From Ophiothrix spiculata (taxonomy: Eukaryota; Echinodermata; Ophiuroidea; Amphilepidida; Ophiotrichidae): a DNA stretch of 34,246 nt. The stretch is taken from the NCBI GenBank assembly GCA_000969725.1, contig JXSR01S046347.1; one strand, 5' to 3'. The number at the start of each line of letters is the position of its first letter. Position 1 is the stretch's first letter. A program made the position numbers and the translations under genes. A model generated the notes under the pieces. That model was not told where the DNA came from and ran no database searches. It saw only the letters and a program-made list of their open reading frames with translations. Positions 1-12,800 of this stretch are shown here, piece after piece.

Positions 1-692
1 ATTAATGAGCACATTTTGCCAGTTTTCCTCATTAACTTCATCAATATATTGGCAAAAACAATAGAATACAAAGAAACTTTAAACAGCAATATCTCAAAAA
101 CCGTTTGTCCGATTTGGCTCAAATTTCGGATATAAGATTTTTTTGCTTAGCTCTTTGCAACAGGCCTATTTTTTATCTCAGTCAGAGCAACTTCATTTTG
201 CCTTTAATACCACCTTAAGGACATGTGCTTGCATGTCAAGAATTCAAGTTGTATGAATTTTCACTTGGAAGTACTAAAAGCTTGGGAAGTGCTCCCTGTC
301 ACCCAATACTTTTGATTTTTTTTAGCTTATTTGGTTTGTTTTGGGTAGATATTAATACGCTCCAAATGATTTGACTTTTTTTACATGTATGCTTACTTTT
401 TTGGTTATGGTCATTTGTTGAATTAAATTTGTGATCCCGAATTTGATTCCACGTGTATTAGTATAGGAAAGCATGCATATTTTACCAATTTTTCGGTGGC
501 AATTTTTTTTTTTTTTGACAAAATACACTTGAAAACATTTTCAGATAGTGACATTTGTTCATTTTATGCTGTTTTTATTATAAAACATTTTGACCAAAAT
601 CTTATAATAAGTATTGCTTTAAGCTTATATATTTCATCAAGTTATGCAGTTTTCTTTTTGAAAATTTGATTGATTGTCCATTTGTGTTGCAG
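1..692. other. Intron upstream of window exon 1, no feature recognised
   Basis: AT-rich with long T runs, ending in the branch/pyrimidine region and acceptor of window exon 1. No repeat or coding part recognised. The upstream ASPM exons lie outside the window. Confidence 0.6.
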
Positions 693-834
693 ACCGTGTA
701 TGGCGAGATCCTTCCAATACAGAGCAATACGGATATCTTAGGCCTGTCCAGATTTGTTGTTCAGCGATTGCTTTGGAACCCAGACATAGCCCAGAAGTAT
801 GCCCACCCAACAGTGCCTGGATTATATGGACCTG
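693..834 (+). CDS. ASPM: ASPM window exon 1: conserved block before the CH domains
   Basis: Acceptor ag at 691-692 and donor gtaagt at 835; enters in phase 0 and leaves in phase 1. It encodes the ASPM block with [20 protein letters not shown], close to the same block in vertebrate ASPM (from knowledge of the family). This is the first exon visible; the gene continues upstream. A decayed copy of most of this exon with its donor follows in the intron. Confidence 0.93.
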
Positions 835-3800
835 GTAAGTTGAGCTTCCTCTAGTACAGAGTGACAAAAATATCCTTGGCATTTGTTTGCTTGGGAATCC
901 AGACATAGCCCAGAAGTATGCCCACCCAACAGTGCCTTGATTGTCTGAACCTGTAAGTATAATCAGGGGGCCGCTCGAAGAAAAAATTGGTACTCTTGCT
1001 CATACGTACCTAAGTGTCATAATCATGTACAGCAAATTCCAACCCTTAATGGCGCAAAATATTCAAAATCATACCCCTAAATGTTGTAATACAGTAAAAA
1101 CGTTGAAGATATCTTAAAAAGACTACCCTTAATATCGAAAGTTCCCTTGAAAAGGCACCCCTTTTTCAAAAGACGTCAACAACGCCAATGGGCCAAAATC
1201 CAACCCTATTTCGATGTTTTTTCTGACGAGCATGCGTACACCACTTTTTTCATCGAGCGGCCCCCCGGAGTATAATCATTCTAGTTTAGTGAAATAGTTA
1301 CAAGTCTTGTCAGGATCTGATGCTGTATCGCATCTTGTCATAATGTGCGAATATTGAAAACATGCACACATGCTTTGCGTATAGATTGGAGTATTATTCG
1401 CGTAAAGTATTATTTGCGCAGTTTGTCTCTAGATGTACATACAACAAAATCATGGCATTCGGAGTTGATTTTGGAAGAAAGTGGACCTAAATAACCCCAA
1501 TTTCAGCTTCATGGCTGACAACACCATTACATAGACAGGTATACAAAGTCCAGCATCTCCCCTGTAAATATTTTGGAGGAAGCTTGAGGATAGATTTTGT
1601 GAACGCATCCTCAACCGTCGTGATTGTAAGCATATCGACCGCAGATATGTGTGTGCTTGAGTTGGAGGTTACTCTGTAGAAGCTGTGGTTTTTTGTTCAT
1701 AAAATAATCACAAACAATAAGTAATACTTAGTATGTGTAACAGTTTGGCTGCTTTGCAGTCATTTGAGGTTAGCCAGCTGTCAACTGTAGATATCAAAAA
1801 CTTTCTCAAGTTTACATTCCATTTTAAGTTTTGCCACGTGACATGATTGCAATCATAGGACTGCTCACAAAATACCCTGTCACACGGATGTAACATTTCA
1901 GGAAATTTCCTAAAATCAGGAAATTTACCCAAAATATAATTTGTATTTTCAGGAAATTGAAAATGACCAAATGAATAGCAAATGGCTCTACTTGGATAGA
2001 TTTTCAGGCATTTCAGGGAATTTCAGTCTTCATGTGTTACATCCCTGCTGTCAGTTAACATCTTCCCCTATCCCCTCCATCTATATCCCACCCAGGTTAT
2101 GAAGAAACCCTGTGCCAGTTCACCCTGAAGAAATTCCTGCTGCTGGTGTACTTCTTGGATAGGGCCAAGCTGACCAGACTGATAGACCATGATCCATGTC
2201 TCTTCTGCAAGGATTCAGAGTACAAGGTATGGACCCTTTGCTTCGATGCATGGGATTAGAATTTCCAGTTACTTTTCTTACTCAAGGGCTTAGAATAAAA
2301 TTTTACACAATTTGATACCTGAAAAGCCGAGGAGAGCTTTTTATCACTCCCCTATGTCTGATGCAATAATAATACAAGTGATTGAAATCACTCACCTAAA
2401 GCTCCCTTGACCAGTTTTGAAGAGAGCGATTTGTCACTCGCCAGCAATTTTTAAAAGACAAGACCTGTGAAGGTGAAGCTAGCATGGTGACCTACAGTGA
2501 GATGTTAACAGTTTTTAACATACTTATTTAAAAATATATTCATTGGCTTTGGATTGAATATAGTTTGGGTGTACATCAAATGGCCTGTTTCAGTCAAATA
2601 TGTCTGAATTAGGGGTTCATGCATGTGAATCCATTTCTAAAAATTCTACTTGCCCACGGTAGGCTGGTGTGGGATCCAAAACAGTATTTACGGCTGGTAA
2701 TTGACAATCACAAATGCTGATACGGTATATCTATTAAATTAAAATTAAAGAGAATCTTTATTATGTTCAGTAAATAAGGTCGATACTTGTCATAATTATA
2801 AATTATATTGAGTACAAACTGTCAATTTTAGCATGCATGATCATGAAGCGTCTTTCTGAAAAAGTACTTGATATTATTAAAGCTGCATTGCTTAATAGAA
2901 TAATGAATTTAAAATTCATTGCTATATGCCTGATATGTATTATTGAATTGAAGCTGATAAATTTTGATAACTGTTCTTCATTCAGGCAAGCCGTGACATT
3001 CTTCTGGAGTTTTCCCGTAACTATCTACAGGGCGAGGGGGACATCACCAGGCATCTTAGTTACTATGGTTACGTGGTGACTCACAAGCAGACAGCCCTGG
3101 ATGAGTTTGACTTTGCTGTGTCCAAGCTCTCCACAGCCCTCAGATGTGGTGTGAGATTAGCGTAAGTAGTGTTATGAAGTTGGAAGGGGTACTGGATGTG
3201 ATCAGAAAGTGGTCCACGGAATTGGCTCAATAATGGAAGTAAAGATGTTTGGGTAATCAATACTCTTTTTGACCACTGTATTAACATATGACTTTTGTTT
3301 TAGATTACTTTTGAAATAAAACAAACTCTGCTGGAGGAAGGCTTTCTCTACATTACTGATCGAAATAAAACAAACTCTGCTGGAGAAAGGCTTTCTCTAC
3401 AGGATGAAGTCGTGCAGTTATATCTATACTCTATAAACCTTGAAGTATGCAACAAGCAATCAGACTCTGTTACGAGACCCATAGCATATCCCTTGCATTC
3501 TAAAACATTGTGAACTGGTGGTTTTGCACTGTGTAAGAGACTAGTAATGATTGATTAGGACCAAATCACTGCGTTTTAATATATTTTTACATGAATTCTT
3601 CATAATTTTGATATTATTTTTGGCTAATTTTCTTGCTTACACAAGAAATTGAAAATAAGTTTATTTCAATATTCAGCAAGATTTGATACATCGTTATGAT
3701 TCGGGAAATACGGATTAATTTACTTCCCCGTATGGTCATATTAGTTTCTGTGCGTTAATCGGCTGCTTGTTGCATACTTCAAGATTTATAGAGTATAGCA

Positions 3801-6800
3801 ACTGTAACGAAGGATCATTTCTCCCTGACAGCTAAACTTAGCCAACTTTGCACAAATTCGAAGATAACTTTACTAGTGCTTGACATTTAATGCCATTTTT
3901 ACTAAGAATCTACTTTTAAAAAATAAAATGATGTGAACAGTGACCATGAGGAATGAAAAATGTCATTAACTAACTATAGACATCCTTACATTATGATAAA
4001 TAGCCTCAGATGTACACTCCCGCTCAAAGTGTTTGCGCACAAAACCTTAAACCAGACATATCTCGAGAACTGTTCATCATTTACGTAATATTTTTTCGGA
4101 TTTATATATATTTTACTGGATCTAAAGAACTCAACAGGAATTACATTTACTGCATTTGACAATATGGCGAGCCAAACATACTGTATACTTTCTTCCGCAC
4201 ATTCAAAAATGGACTTAATATAAATAACTGCACATTTGTTGGAACACTTATGACCTGAAAATATTCTTTACGGTTACATGGTGATAACGAGCACTGAACT
4301 AATAAAGTACATAGGTACATAGCAAAACAAAAAGTGTGTGTGGTGTATTTGTATATTGTCCAGGAAATCAGCCATTTCTATGGTTATGGAAGATCGAATA
4401 TCAGAGAAAGCATAGATTATTTATATTGGATACATTATGCACACAAAAACATGAATTTTTTCAGAGTCTTGGTCGTTTGATAATAATTACGTTATTGCCC
4501 GTATTTAAGGGTGCGCAAACACTTTTGACCGGGAGTGTACATGTATGACCAATCATTAAAATACTTGTTTGCTCTGCTTGTGAATTATGTATCTCCATTT
4601 TCATTAAGTGCCTCTGAAATATTTAATGACCACCCATTTGATATTAGATAGGCAAAACTCAATTTGCTGTCTTTTATCGTCTAGATTTAAGTGAAATCTT
4701 GTTCTTCAACAGGCGTGTGACTGAACTCCTCACCAAGAACTGGACCCTGTCACACGAGCTGCGCGTACCTGCCATCAGTCGTCTGCAGAAAATCCACAAC
4801 ACCGACGTAGCACTGAAAGTACTCAAAGAGCATGGAATTGACGTTGAAGGCGGTGGAGTCAATACACGAGCTATCGTAGATGGACACCGGGAAAAGACAT
4901 TGGAGTTGCTATGGAGGATCATCTTCCATTTTCAGGTAATAATGATAATAATATACAGGATTTATAAACGCACCTAATTGGCAAAGGATGCTAGGAGCAG
5001 AAAATGGAAAGCAATTTAACACATATCGCCAAAAAATTTAATGAAAAAGGTGGGTTTTAACCTTGGAGAAGGATGGAATGCATGCAGCTTGGCGGACATT
5101 AGAGGGAAGAGCATCCCACAGTTTAGGACCAACAGTGGAGAAGGCTTGATCACCAGCTTGCTTAGATGTTCTATTCACAACAAACTGGGAAGCCTTAGAG
5201 GAATTGAAAGAAAAGAAAGATTTTTAGATGTTGAGTAGAGATGAAAGGTAGTCAGGCAAGGAACGTTTTACAGATTTTTAAATATACAACAGAGTGCGAT
5301 ATTGTATGCATTTGGCAACAGGAAGCAAGTGCAATTCCTGAATGAGAGGGGAAGTGTAGATACGTTTGGGCTTCTTGAATATTAATTTGGTACATAGATT
5401 TGGTTCATTGCACTCTTAGCTTTAGAAACAGAAATAGAATGAAGTGATGTTAAGGCTAGACAAAATATCACTCCTCTTTGAACAATAAAAAAGTTACAAA
5501 GAGTAAGATTTCAGGATATCAACAAGACATTTGTATCATGTATTTTGGGTACTTTATAGACTGCATTATGTGATATGCAAAATTAGTCTATTTTTGCTGC
5601 CATAGCTACATTTGAACACACAATCTGAAAGCTATACATAACATTGATTAACTTTTTTCTGGCTGTATCTAGGTTGAGGTGATGCTGAACGAGAACCAGA
5701 TCAGAGAAGAAATCGAGTTCCTGAAAAAACACTTGAAGCTGCAACGTGACCTGACTGCCATAGAAAGCAACCTGGCAAGCAACGATGGTATGCTGGGATT
5801 GACGAGGAATAGCCGCGATTCCATAGAGCCTAACGTCTACTTCAAAAGTCCTAGATTGAGCCTGCTGTTGCATTGGTGCCAGGCTGTGTGTCAGTTCTAT
5901 GGCCTCAAGGTATGCTTAAAGTATAGTTGTCAATTGACCTATTTCAGCTCAAATTGGTAAGGCCAAGTAACAAAAATTACAAGTTGATCGTCCGGACTTA
6001 TTTAATAAGTTGGTGAGGGAGGTCCTTATCATTTGTTATTTTTCAGCAATTTTGTATCCATTTTAGGCTAATTTTTGACGGCTGAATGTTTTGCCTTATT
6101 ACGAGGAGGCCAATGTTATTTCCTCATTTCTCTACACCTACTACCTCCAGCCTGGAGAAATGTGTTTAGTGGGTTTATGAATTATACCCAAACACCTAAA
6201 TTGACTTGTTACATCTCAACCTCTTCCAAATTTAAGTAATCAAGCAAAGGAAGGGAAACAAATTGGAATTTCTGAAAAATTGGTGAAGGCGGGGACAATC
6301 AACTGGTTATTTTTTTACTATGTCTAACACAGGCATTTTACCATTTCCATTTAACACTAATTGATATTTATCGAGTAGAAATATCCAGAATGTTCAGCGA
6401 TTTCATCACTGCAAGGACTCTGAATGCACCATAAGTCAAATCTATATTCAGGTGAACTGTAATTCAAAACAAATAGAATAAATAACTATACTCTGGTTTA
6501 GTCAATAGCCACAGGCGGGCATAAGTCATGGCAGTGAAAACCCATCATTGGGATTGTAAACACAAAGGCCCGTATTGACAAAAGGGGAATAACTTTAAAT
6601 AAGTTTTTATTTCTTTCATTGGTGATTGGCCATTTTGGCCATGGTGATTCCATGGGCTACTTATCCCACATTTTATAAAATCCAACTTAGTTCAGGACTC
6701 AAAACTATCTGTGTTTCAAGAACGACTAATCCAGGAATACCGGCCAAAGTGCTCAGATTAATTAATTAGACACATGCACATTTACTGAATAGCATGACGT

Positions 6801-9800
6801 GATGATTTATTGATAGGCAAAGTTTCTGAAAATATCATTACAAGTCCGCTCCCTCCCTTCACTTAGACTATAGGGCTGTTCAGATGTCAGTAATATTTCT
6901 GTGTATGTCAAAAGTGATAGAAAATTTGTTTTCTAAAGTGCAAACCAAGATTTATAATGTGGTTGATGTCTATCACACTTTCTTTCAGGTGGAGAATTTC
7001 ACCGTGTCCTTCTCAGATGGAAGGGCCCTCTGCTACCTAGTTCATCACTATCACCCATCACTACTAGGAGTTGAAGATATCCAGCAGGAAACAACACAGA
7101 CACAATACCAGAGGGTAGAGTCACCAACCAAAAGTGACTTGGACGACAGCTTTGATGGGCCATGGGCAAATTCATACAGTCCAAGTAAGTTGGTATAGTA
7201 GTGGCAAATAATCAACTGGACACAATACTAAAAGGCAGAGTCGCCAGCCCAAAGAAAGTGACTTGGACGACAGCTTTGATGGGCCTTGGGCAAATTCATA
7301 TAGTCCAAGTAAGTTGGTTTAGTAGTGGCAAGTAATCCATTGGACACAATACTAAAAGGCAGAGTCACCAGCACAAAGAAAGTGACATGGACGATAGCTT
7401 TGATGGGCCTTGGGCAAATTCATACAGTCCAAGTTAGTATAGTTTCCAACCAAAAGTGACTTGGACGACAGCTTTGATGGGCCTCGGGCAAATTCATACA
7501 GTCCTAGAAAGTTGGTTTAGTAGTGGCAAGTAATCAACTGGACACAATACTAAAAGGCAGAGTCGCCAGCCCAAAAGAAAGCAACTTGGACGATAGCTTT
7601 GATGGGCCTTGGGCAAATTCATATAGTCCAAGTAAGTTGGTTTAGTAGTGGCAAGTAATCCATTGGACACAATACTAAAAGGCAGAGTCGCTAGCCCAAA
7701 GAAAGTGACTTGGGTGATATTTTTGATGGGCTATGGGCAAATTCATACACTAAGATGATATAAAGGGTGTCCATGAATTATTAGTACCGAGTTTGTTGAT
7801 ATACAAATACAATTTGTTGGATCTTTTTTTATTGGTAACTTAAACAACTTCTAAAGGATTTTTGATTTTTAAAAATCCCATATTCCTGTGGAAAATTATA
7901 GACATTTTGCCAGTAGTTGTTTTAGTTGATTTTAGTTGGGTTTTCTGAGAAACAATCATTTTGCACAAAAACATGTAATTTCAATCATGACGTTGCATGT
8001 TTTGCTTTAGAATCTGTTAAATCCAGTGTGTGTAAACAAAAGTTGCCAGTATTAAGTTTTCACCAAACTTGATAATTCATGCAATACTTAATGTAACACT
8101 ATGTCCAACATTTTTTTGCAGGTACAGGGAAACCAGGGGAGTACGAGCGTCTGCTTGCCAATGAGCGCAGCAACTACAAGGTCCTGTACGAGAAAGTCCG
8201 AGAGCTGGGCGGTATTCCGATGATGATCAAGTCTACCGAGATGTCCAATACCATTCCTGATGAGAAGGTAAAATATTATTCAGTGTTTAGGGAAGAATTT
8301 GTTTTGGTTTCAAGATTGAGCCTTTTGTCACTTTCAATGTCAGGCTATCATGTTGGTTCTTCATGGCACTCACTCGCTCTTTAGTTCTGAATTTAGAAGA
8401 TTTAGCTTATCAAGATCCATGCCTGTCAAGTCTCCCGATTTAGGCGGGAGTCTCCTGATTTTAGGTAGTCCTCCTGACCTCCCGATCGGGTAGCAATTTA
8501 AAGCCATTTCTCCCGCTTTTTAAAAAAATCTCTCGCTATCTCCCGCTTTTGAAAACCAAAAAAGAAAAAATGTACTGCAGTGTCCTAGCGGACCGTGTAC
8601 AGCAGCTTACAGCCTACCATTTTGTTGAGAAAATTTTTTAATTTTGCTTGTCACTTTTCATAAGTTATGTAAAAAAAATGTGGGTGTACCTTTTGGGCCT
8701 CATATTTTAGTTATCCGTAAATGTTACTCGTAAATTTTAATCTCCCACATCAGAATTTGGAAATGTTGACAGGTATGAAGATCCTATGCATTATTGAATG
8801 TGGTGTTTCAAGTTTTCCCGATAATGCATCGCATCTTGTTATAATGCGCAAATATGTAAAACCTGCATTGAGATTGGTGCAATGTCAGATGATATGAAGT
8901 TTTGGCTGTACACACAAGCAACTTAATTTCTGCCTCCAAAGTCAGTTTAAACAGGACCTAAAAGGACCCAGATTCCCTCAATTTTAGACCATGGTTGATG
9001 GTGTATGTGTTTTACAGTTTGGTATCTCCCACAACTCTGCTTAATAGAATTATCATATTGTATAATTATCAAGGTAACTAACTGCATCATCAAAAACAAA
9101 ATATTGGTGGAAATCTTACTGGATTTTTTATTCTCTCCCAACAGGTTGTGATTGTCTATGTGTCGTACCTATGTGCACGCCTACTGGATTTGCGTACCGA
9201 GACGAGAGCTGCTAGGACTATACAACTCAAATGGAGAGCCTACAGACTCAGGCACAAACAGAAAGAAAGACAGGTAAATGTGGGAAGGAAGTAGGGAGTT
9301 TGTAATACCAGAAAATGCTAAATCACAGACTGAATTTGGATCAAAAGTCAAAAGATTCAATTCCATTAAAAAATGTTTAAACGACCACATTTAGAGCATT
9401 CCATCTAGGTCTGAAACATAGAAATGTTTTTAATTTTTTAATAAATGATTTAAGGAAACCAGCAAAGTGTCAAGGACTTTTCAAAAGCGGTAAGAAAGTT
9501 TTTAAAAATTGCTTTAGGCGACGAAATAAAAACTGTTTTAAGGGCCCGACCAAACTTAAATTTGCGTTTTGGAGGAATTTTTTTTAATTTTTGCTAAACG
9601 ATGTAAAGTCAGTCTTGTTTGGACCAAAATTTAACAGCTTTGGTTAAATTTTTAAAGGAAATGTCTTTGTTGTTGTTTTTCCTATATTTTTGGATTTTGG
9701 GGATATTTTAGGGGGGAAAATTTAAGAAAAAATTCAACCGACCTACCCTACTTGACAGGTCCGCCCACCTGTAAAACAATTTTTTTTTTCATCGCTTTAC

Positions 9801-12800
9801 TTTTAAAAAAAACAAGATCATAGTGACAGCATAAAATATAAGTTTTATCATGCATTTGATGATTCATTTCCCTATTTCATCTGTAGATTCAAATCGCAGC
9901 AGCAACTAAGATCCAAGGAGCTGTGCGTGATTTCCTAACAAGACGTCGCCACTCCAAGATCATGTCATCCGTGATCAAGATGCAAGCACTCGTCAGGGGC
10001 AAGCTGGCACGCCAAACCGCGCAGAAAATGCGGCATGAAAAACTGATGAAGCAACAGACTGAATCTGCTATCGTGATACAGGTATGTAATGATTGGTACC
10101 ATGCCAAGATCAGGCCGTCTGTGATCAACTTGGTGCGTTCATAGTCAAACGATTTCATCGCACGATGTCTGTCGATACGCAGTCTTCAAAAGTTATAGCG
10201 CAATATGCGTGGCGCGTTTAAAGACTGCGTATCGGCAGACATCGTACGATGAAATCGTTGTAAAATCGTTGGACTATGAATGCACCATTTCAAACGCTCA
10301 TCAGGGGCAAGCTGGTGAAGCAACGGAGTGAATGCCATCGTGATACAGGTATGTAATTATTGGTACCATGCCAAGATCAGGCCGTCTGTGATCAACTTGC
10401 AAACCCTCTTCAGGGTGAAGCTGGTGAAGCAATGGAGTGAAGCTGCCATCATGATACAGGTATGTAATTATTGGTACCANNNNNNNNNNNNNNNNNNNNN
10501 NNNNNNNNNNNNNNNNNNNNNNNNNNNNNNNNNNNNNNNNNNNNNNNNNNNNNNNNNNNNNNNNNNNNNNNNNNNNNNNNNNNNNNNNNNNNNNNNNNNN
10601 NNNNNNNNNNNNNNNNNNNNNNNNNNNNNNNNNNNNNNNNNNNNNNNNNNNNNNNNNNNNNNNNNNNNNNNNNNNNNNNNNNNNNNNNNNNNNNNNNNNT
10701 GAAGCTGGTGAAGCAACGGAGTGAAGCTGCCATCATGATACAGGTATGTAATTATTGGTACCATGCCAAGATCAGGCCGTCTGTGATCAACTTGTAAACC
10801 CTCATCAGGGTGAAGCTGGTGAAGCAACGGAGTGAAGCTGCTATACAGGTATGTAATTATTGGTACCATGCCAAGATCATGCTGTCTGTGAATAACTTGC
10901 AAACACTCGTCAGGGGCACTGGTGAAGCAACGGAGTGAAGTTGCTAAATTGTGATACAGGTATGTAATTATTGGTACCATGCCAATATTGTGCTGTCTGT
11001 GATCAACTTGCAAACACTCATCAGGGACAAGCTGGTAATGGTGCATTCATAGTCCAACGATTTCACAACGATTTCATAGCACGACGTCTGTCGATACGCA
11101 GTCTTCAAACGCGCTACGCATATTGCGCTATAACTCTTGAAGACTGCGTATCGGTAGACGTCGTGCGATGAAATCGTTGTGAAATCGTTGGACTATGAAC
11201 GCACCATAAAGCAAGGAGTGAAGCTGCTATTGTAATACAGGTATGTAATTACTGGTACCATGCCAAGAACATGCTGTCTGTGATCAACTTGCAAACACTC
11301 GTCAGGGCAAGCTGGCACGTCAAACAGTTCAGAAGATGCACATACAGCTACGGGTCTAGAAATTTGACTCAGGGCACATTGGATCAAAGTAAGGGAAGTT
11401 TACTACTGCACAAATCCACTTCCCAAACATCTCTTGCTAATAAATAGTTTCTACTGCTGAAAATGGATGAAAAGAGCTAAAAGGACTCAGGTAATCTGAA
11501 AATGTTATAACCAAATAGTTTCCAGTAGATGATTATTTGATGTGCATGCCAAATGCAAATATATAATTGAGAGGTAGGACTGTATAATGTAAAGGTTCCT
11601 CTTGGGGAAGACTTCAAAATTGAACTCAGTTGTCCGTCCAGATCCCATTTGCTATTGTTCTGAACAATGACACCTGACCAAAACCGCCGGTTTCGTGGGT
11701 CAGTTGAGTTTTTGAACAATTCCCTTGTAAATAAATGGCTTGCCAGTTGTTTTATTGGTATTATTACTGCATGGAACCTTTTTATTCAAATTTATATTTC
11801 ATCAGGGTTTCAAAGTTTAATCTTTAAAAAAGTATCCCTACAATATCAGAAATTTTGTTTAATGAATAAATTAGGATCAATGGAATATGTTTGATCAATA
11901 AATGTTGTTGAAGGGCAACCCAAAGGAAGAAGACTGTTGCAAGGAGACTCCAAGCAGTGTCAATATCATTACCGTGTTAGTAAACCCTACATTTATCACT
12001 AAAATGTTTATATAAGACTGAGATTTGGATCAGCCAGGGCGATACATCAAAACATAACATGTTTTCTCTCCCAAAGATGATTTCTTACTATTAATAAATA
12101 GACTGCATTACATGATTATTGGTATAAAATTGGATCAATTGAGCCCATATGTAATGGTCGTGCTATGAGTTGCAAAAATATTGGGCAAGATGCAGTCCAG
12201 TCCAATGTTGTAAAACTCAATGCAGGACCAATAAATATTGTGTATTAAGGCAAAACAAAAACAAGTATGTTTCCTGTGGGCCGCGTACATTTCATTTTGG
12301 CGTCATATATTTGCGCATTTCATGTTTTTATTTTGATATTTAAGAAAACAAAAACAAAAATAGCCAATTTGATAAAAAGAACGGGGAAAATTACAAAATT
12401 ATTACTAAAGAAGTGTTTTCTTTCCAACAAACAATCGAAACCACACAGGTTTCTTACTGAAAATTCATCACCCATGCAGATTTTCAATTAAAATTTGCCT
12501 TAGCACCTTTTAATAAAATATAAAAAATAAAATAAAATAAGATAAAAAAACGCATTTCGCATTTAGGTTTTTGACCACCCACAGGAAACAAACTTGTTTC
12601 TTAAATTGACTGTAAAAATTTTACTAAAATATTAGTACTAATCATGATTGTTTGATCACTGTTCTCACTATTTACAGAAACATATCAGAGGATTTTTGGA
12701 GGGAAGGCATTTCCAAAGGTTGAAATCTGCGACCCTAGTTATCCAGTCTGCGGTAAGAGGCCATCTGGTAAGACAGAGCATTGAGAGACAACACAAGGCA

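Larger units (their letters stand above)
10082..11345 (+). repeat. Array of exon 9-derived units, about 111-bp period, splice donor kept
   Basis: Units of exon tail plus intron start recur. The junction atacag/gtatgt is seen at donor positions 10349, 10460, 10744 and at about 10857, 10968 and 11240, besides the real one at 10082. Two adjacent units measure exactly 111 bp (37 codons). Where intact, the unit reads open in the IQ frame, with [15 protein letters not shown] followed by SEAAIMIQ. The intronic part atgccaagatcaggccgtct is itself a copy of exon 9 sequence near 9951. The last copy (11281-11340) keeps a segment (ggcacgtcaaacagttcaga) missing in the middle units but present in exon 9. 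The array is broken by a 220-base gap and two hairpin elements. Confidence 0.85.

Noticed and set aside
5041..5238. Additional ASPM exon or small gene in intron 4
   Set aside because: Exons 4 and 5 join in phase 0 with conserved sequence on both sides and nothing missing; the frame lacks splice sites and looks repeat-derived.
7185..7760. Extra coding exons of ASPM
   Set aside because: The copies have no convincing acceptor, and most carry a 4-bp insertion leading to an early stop in the ASPM frame.
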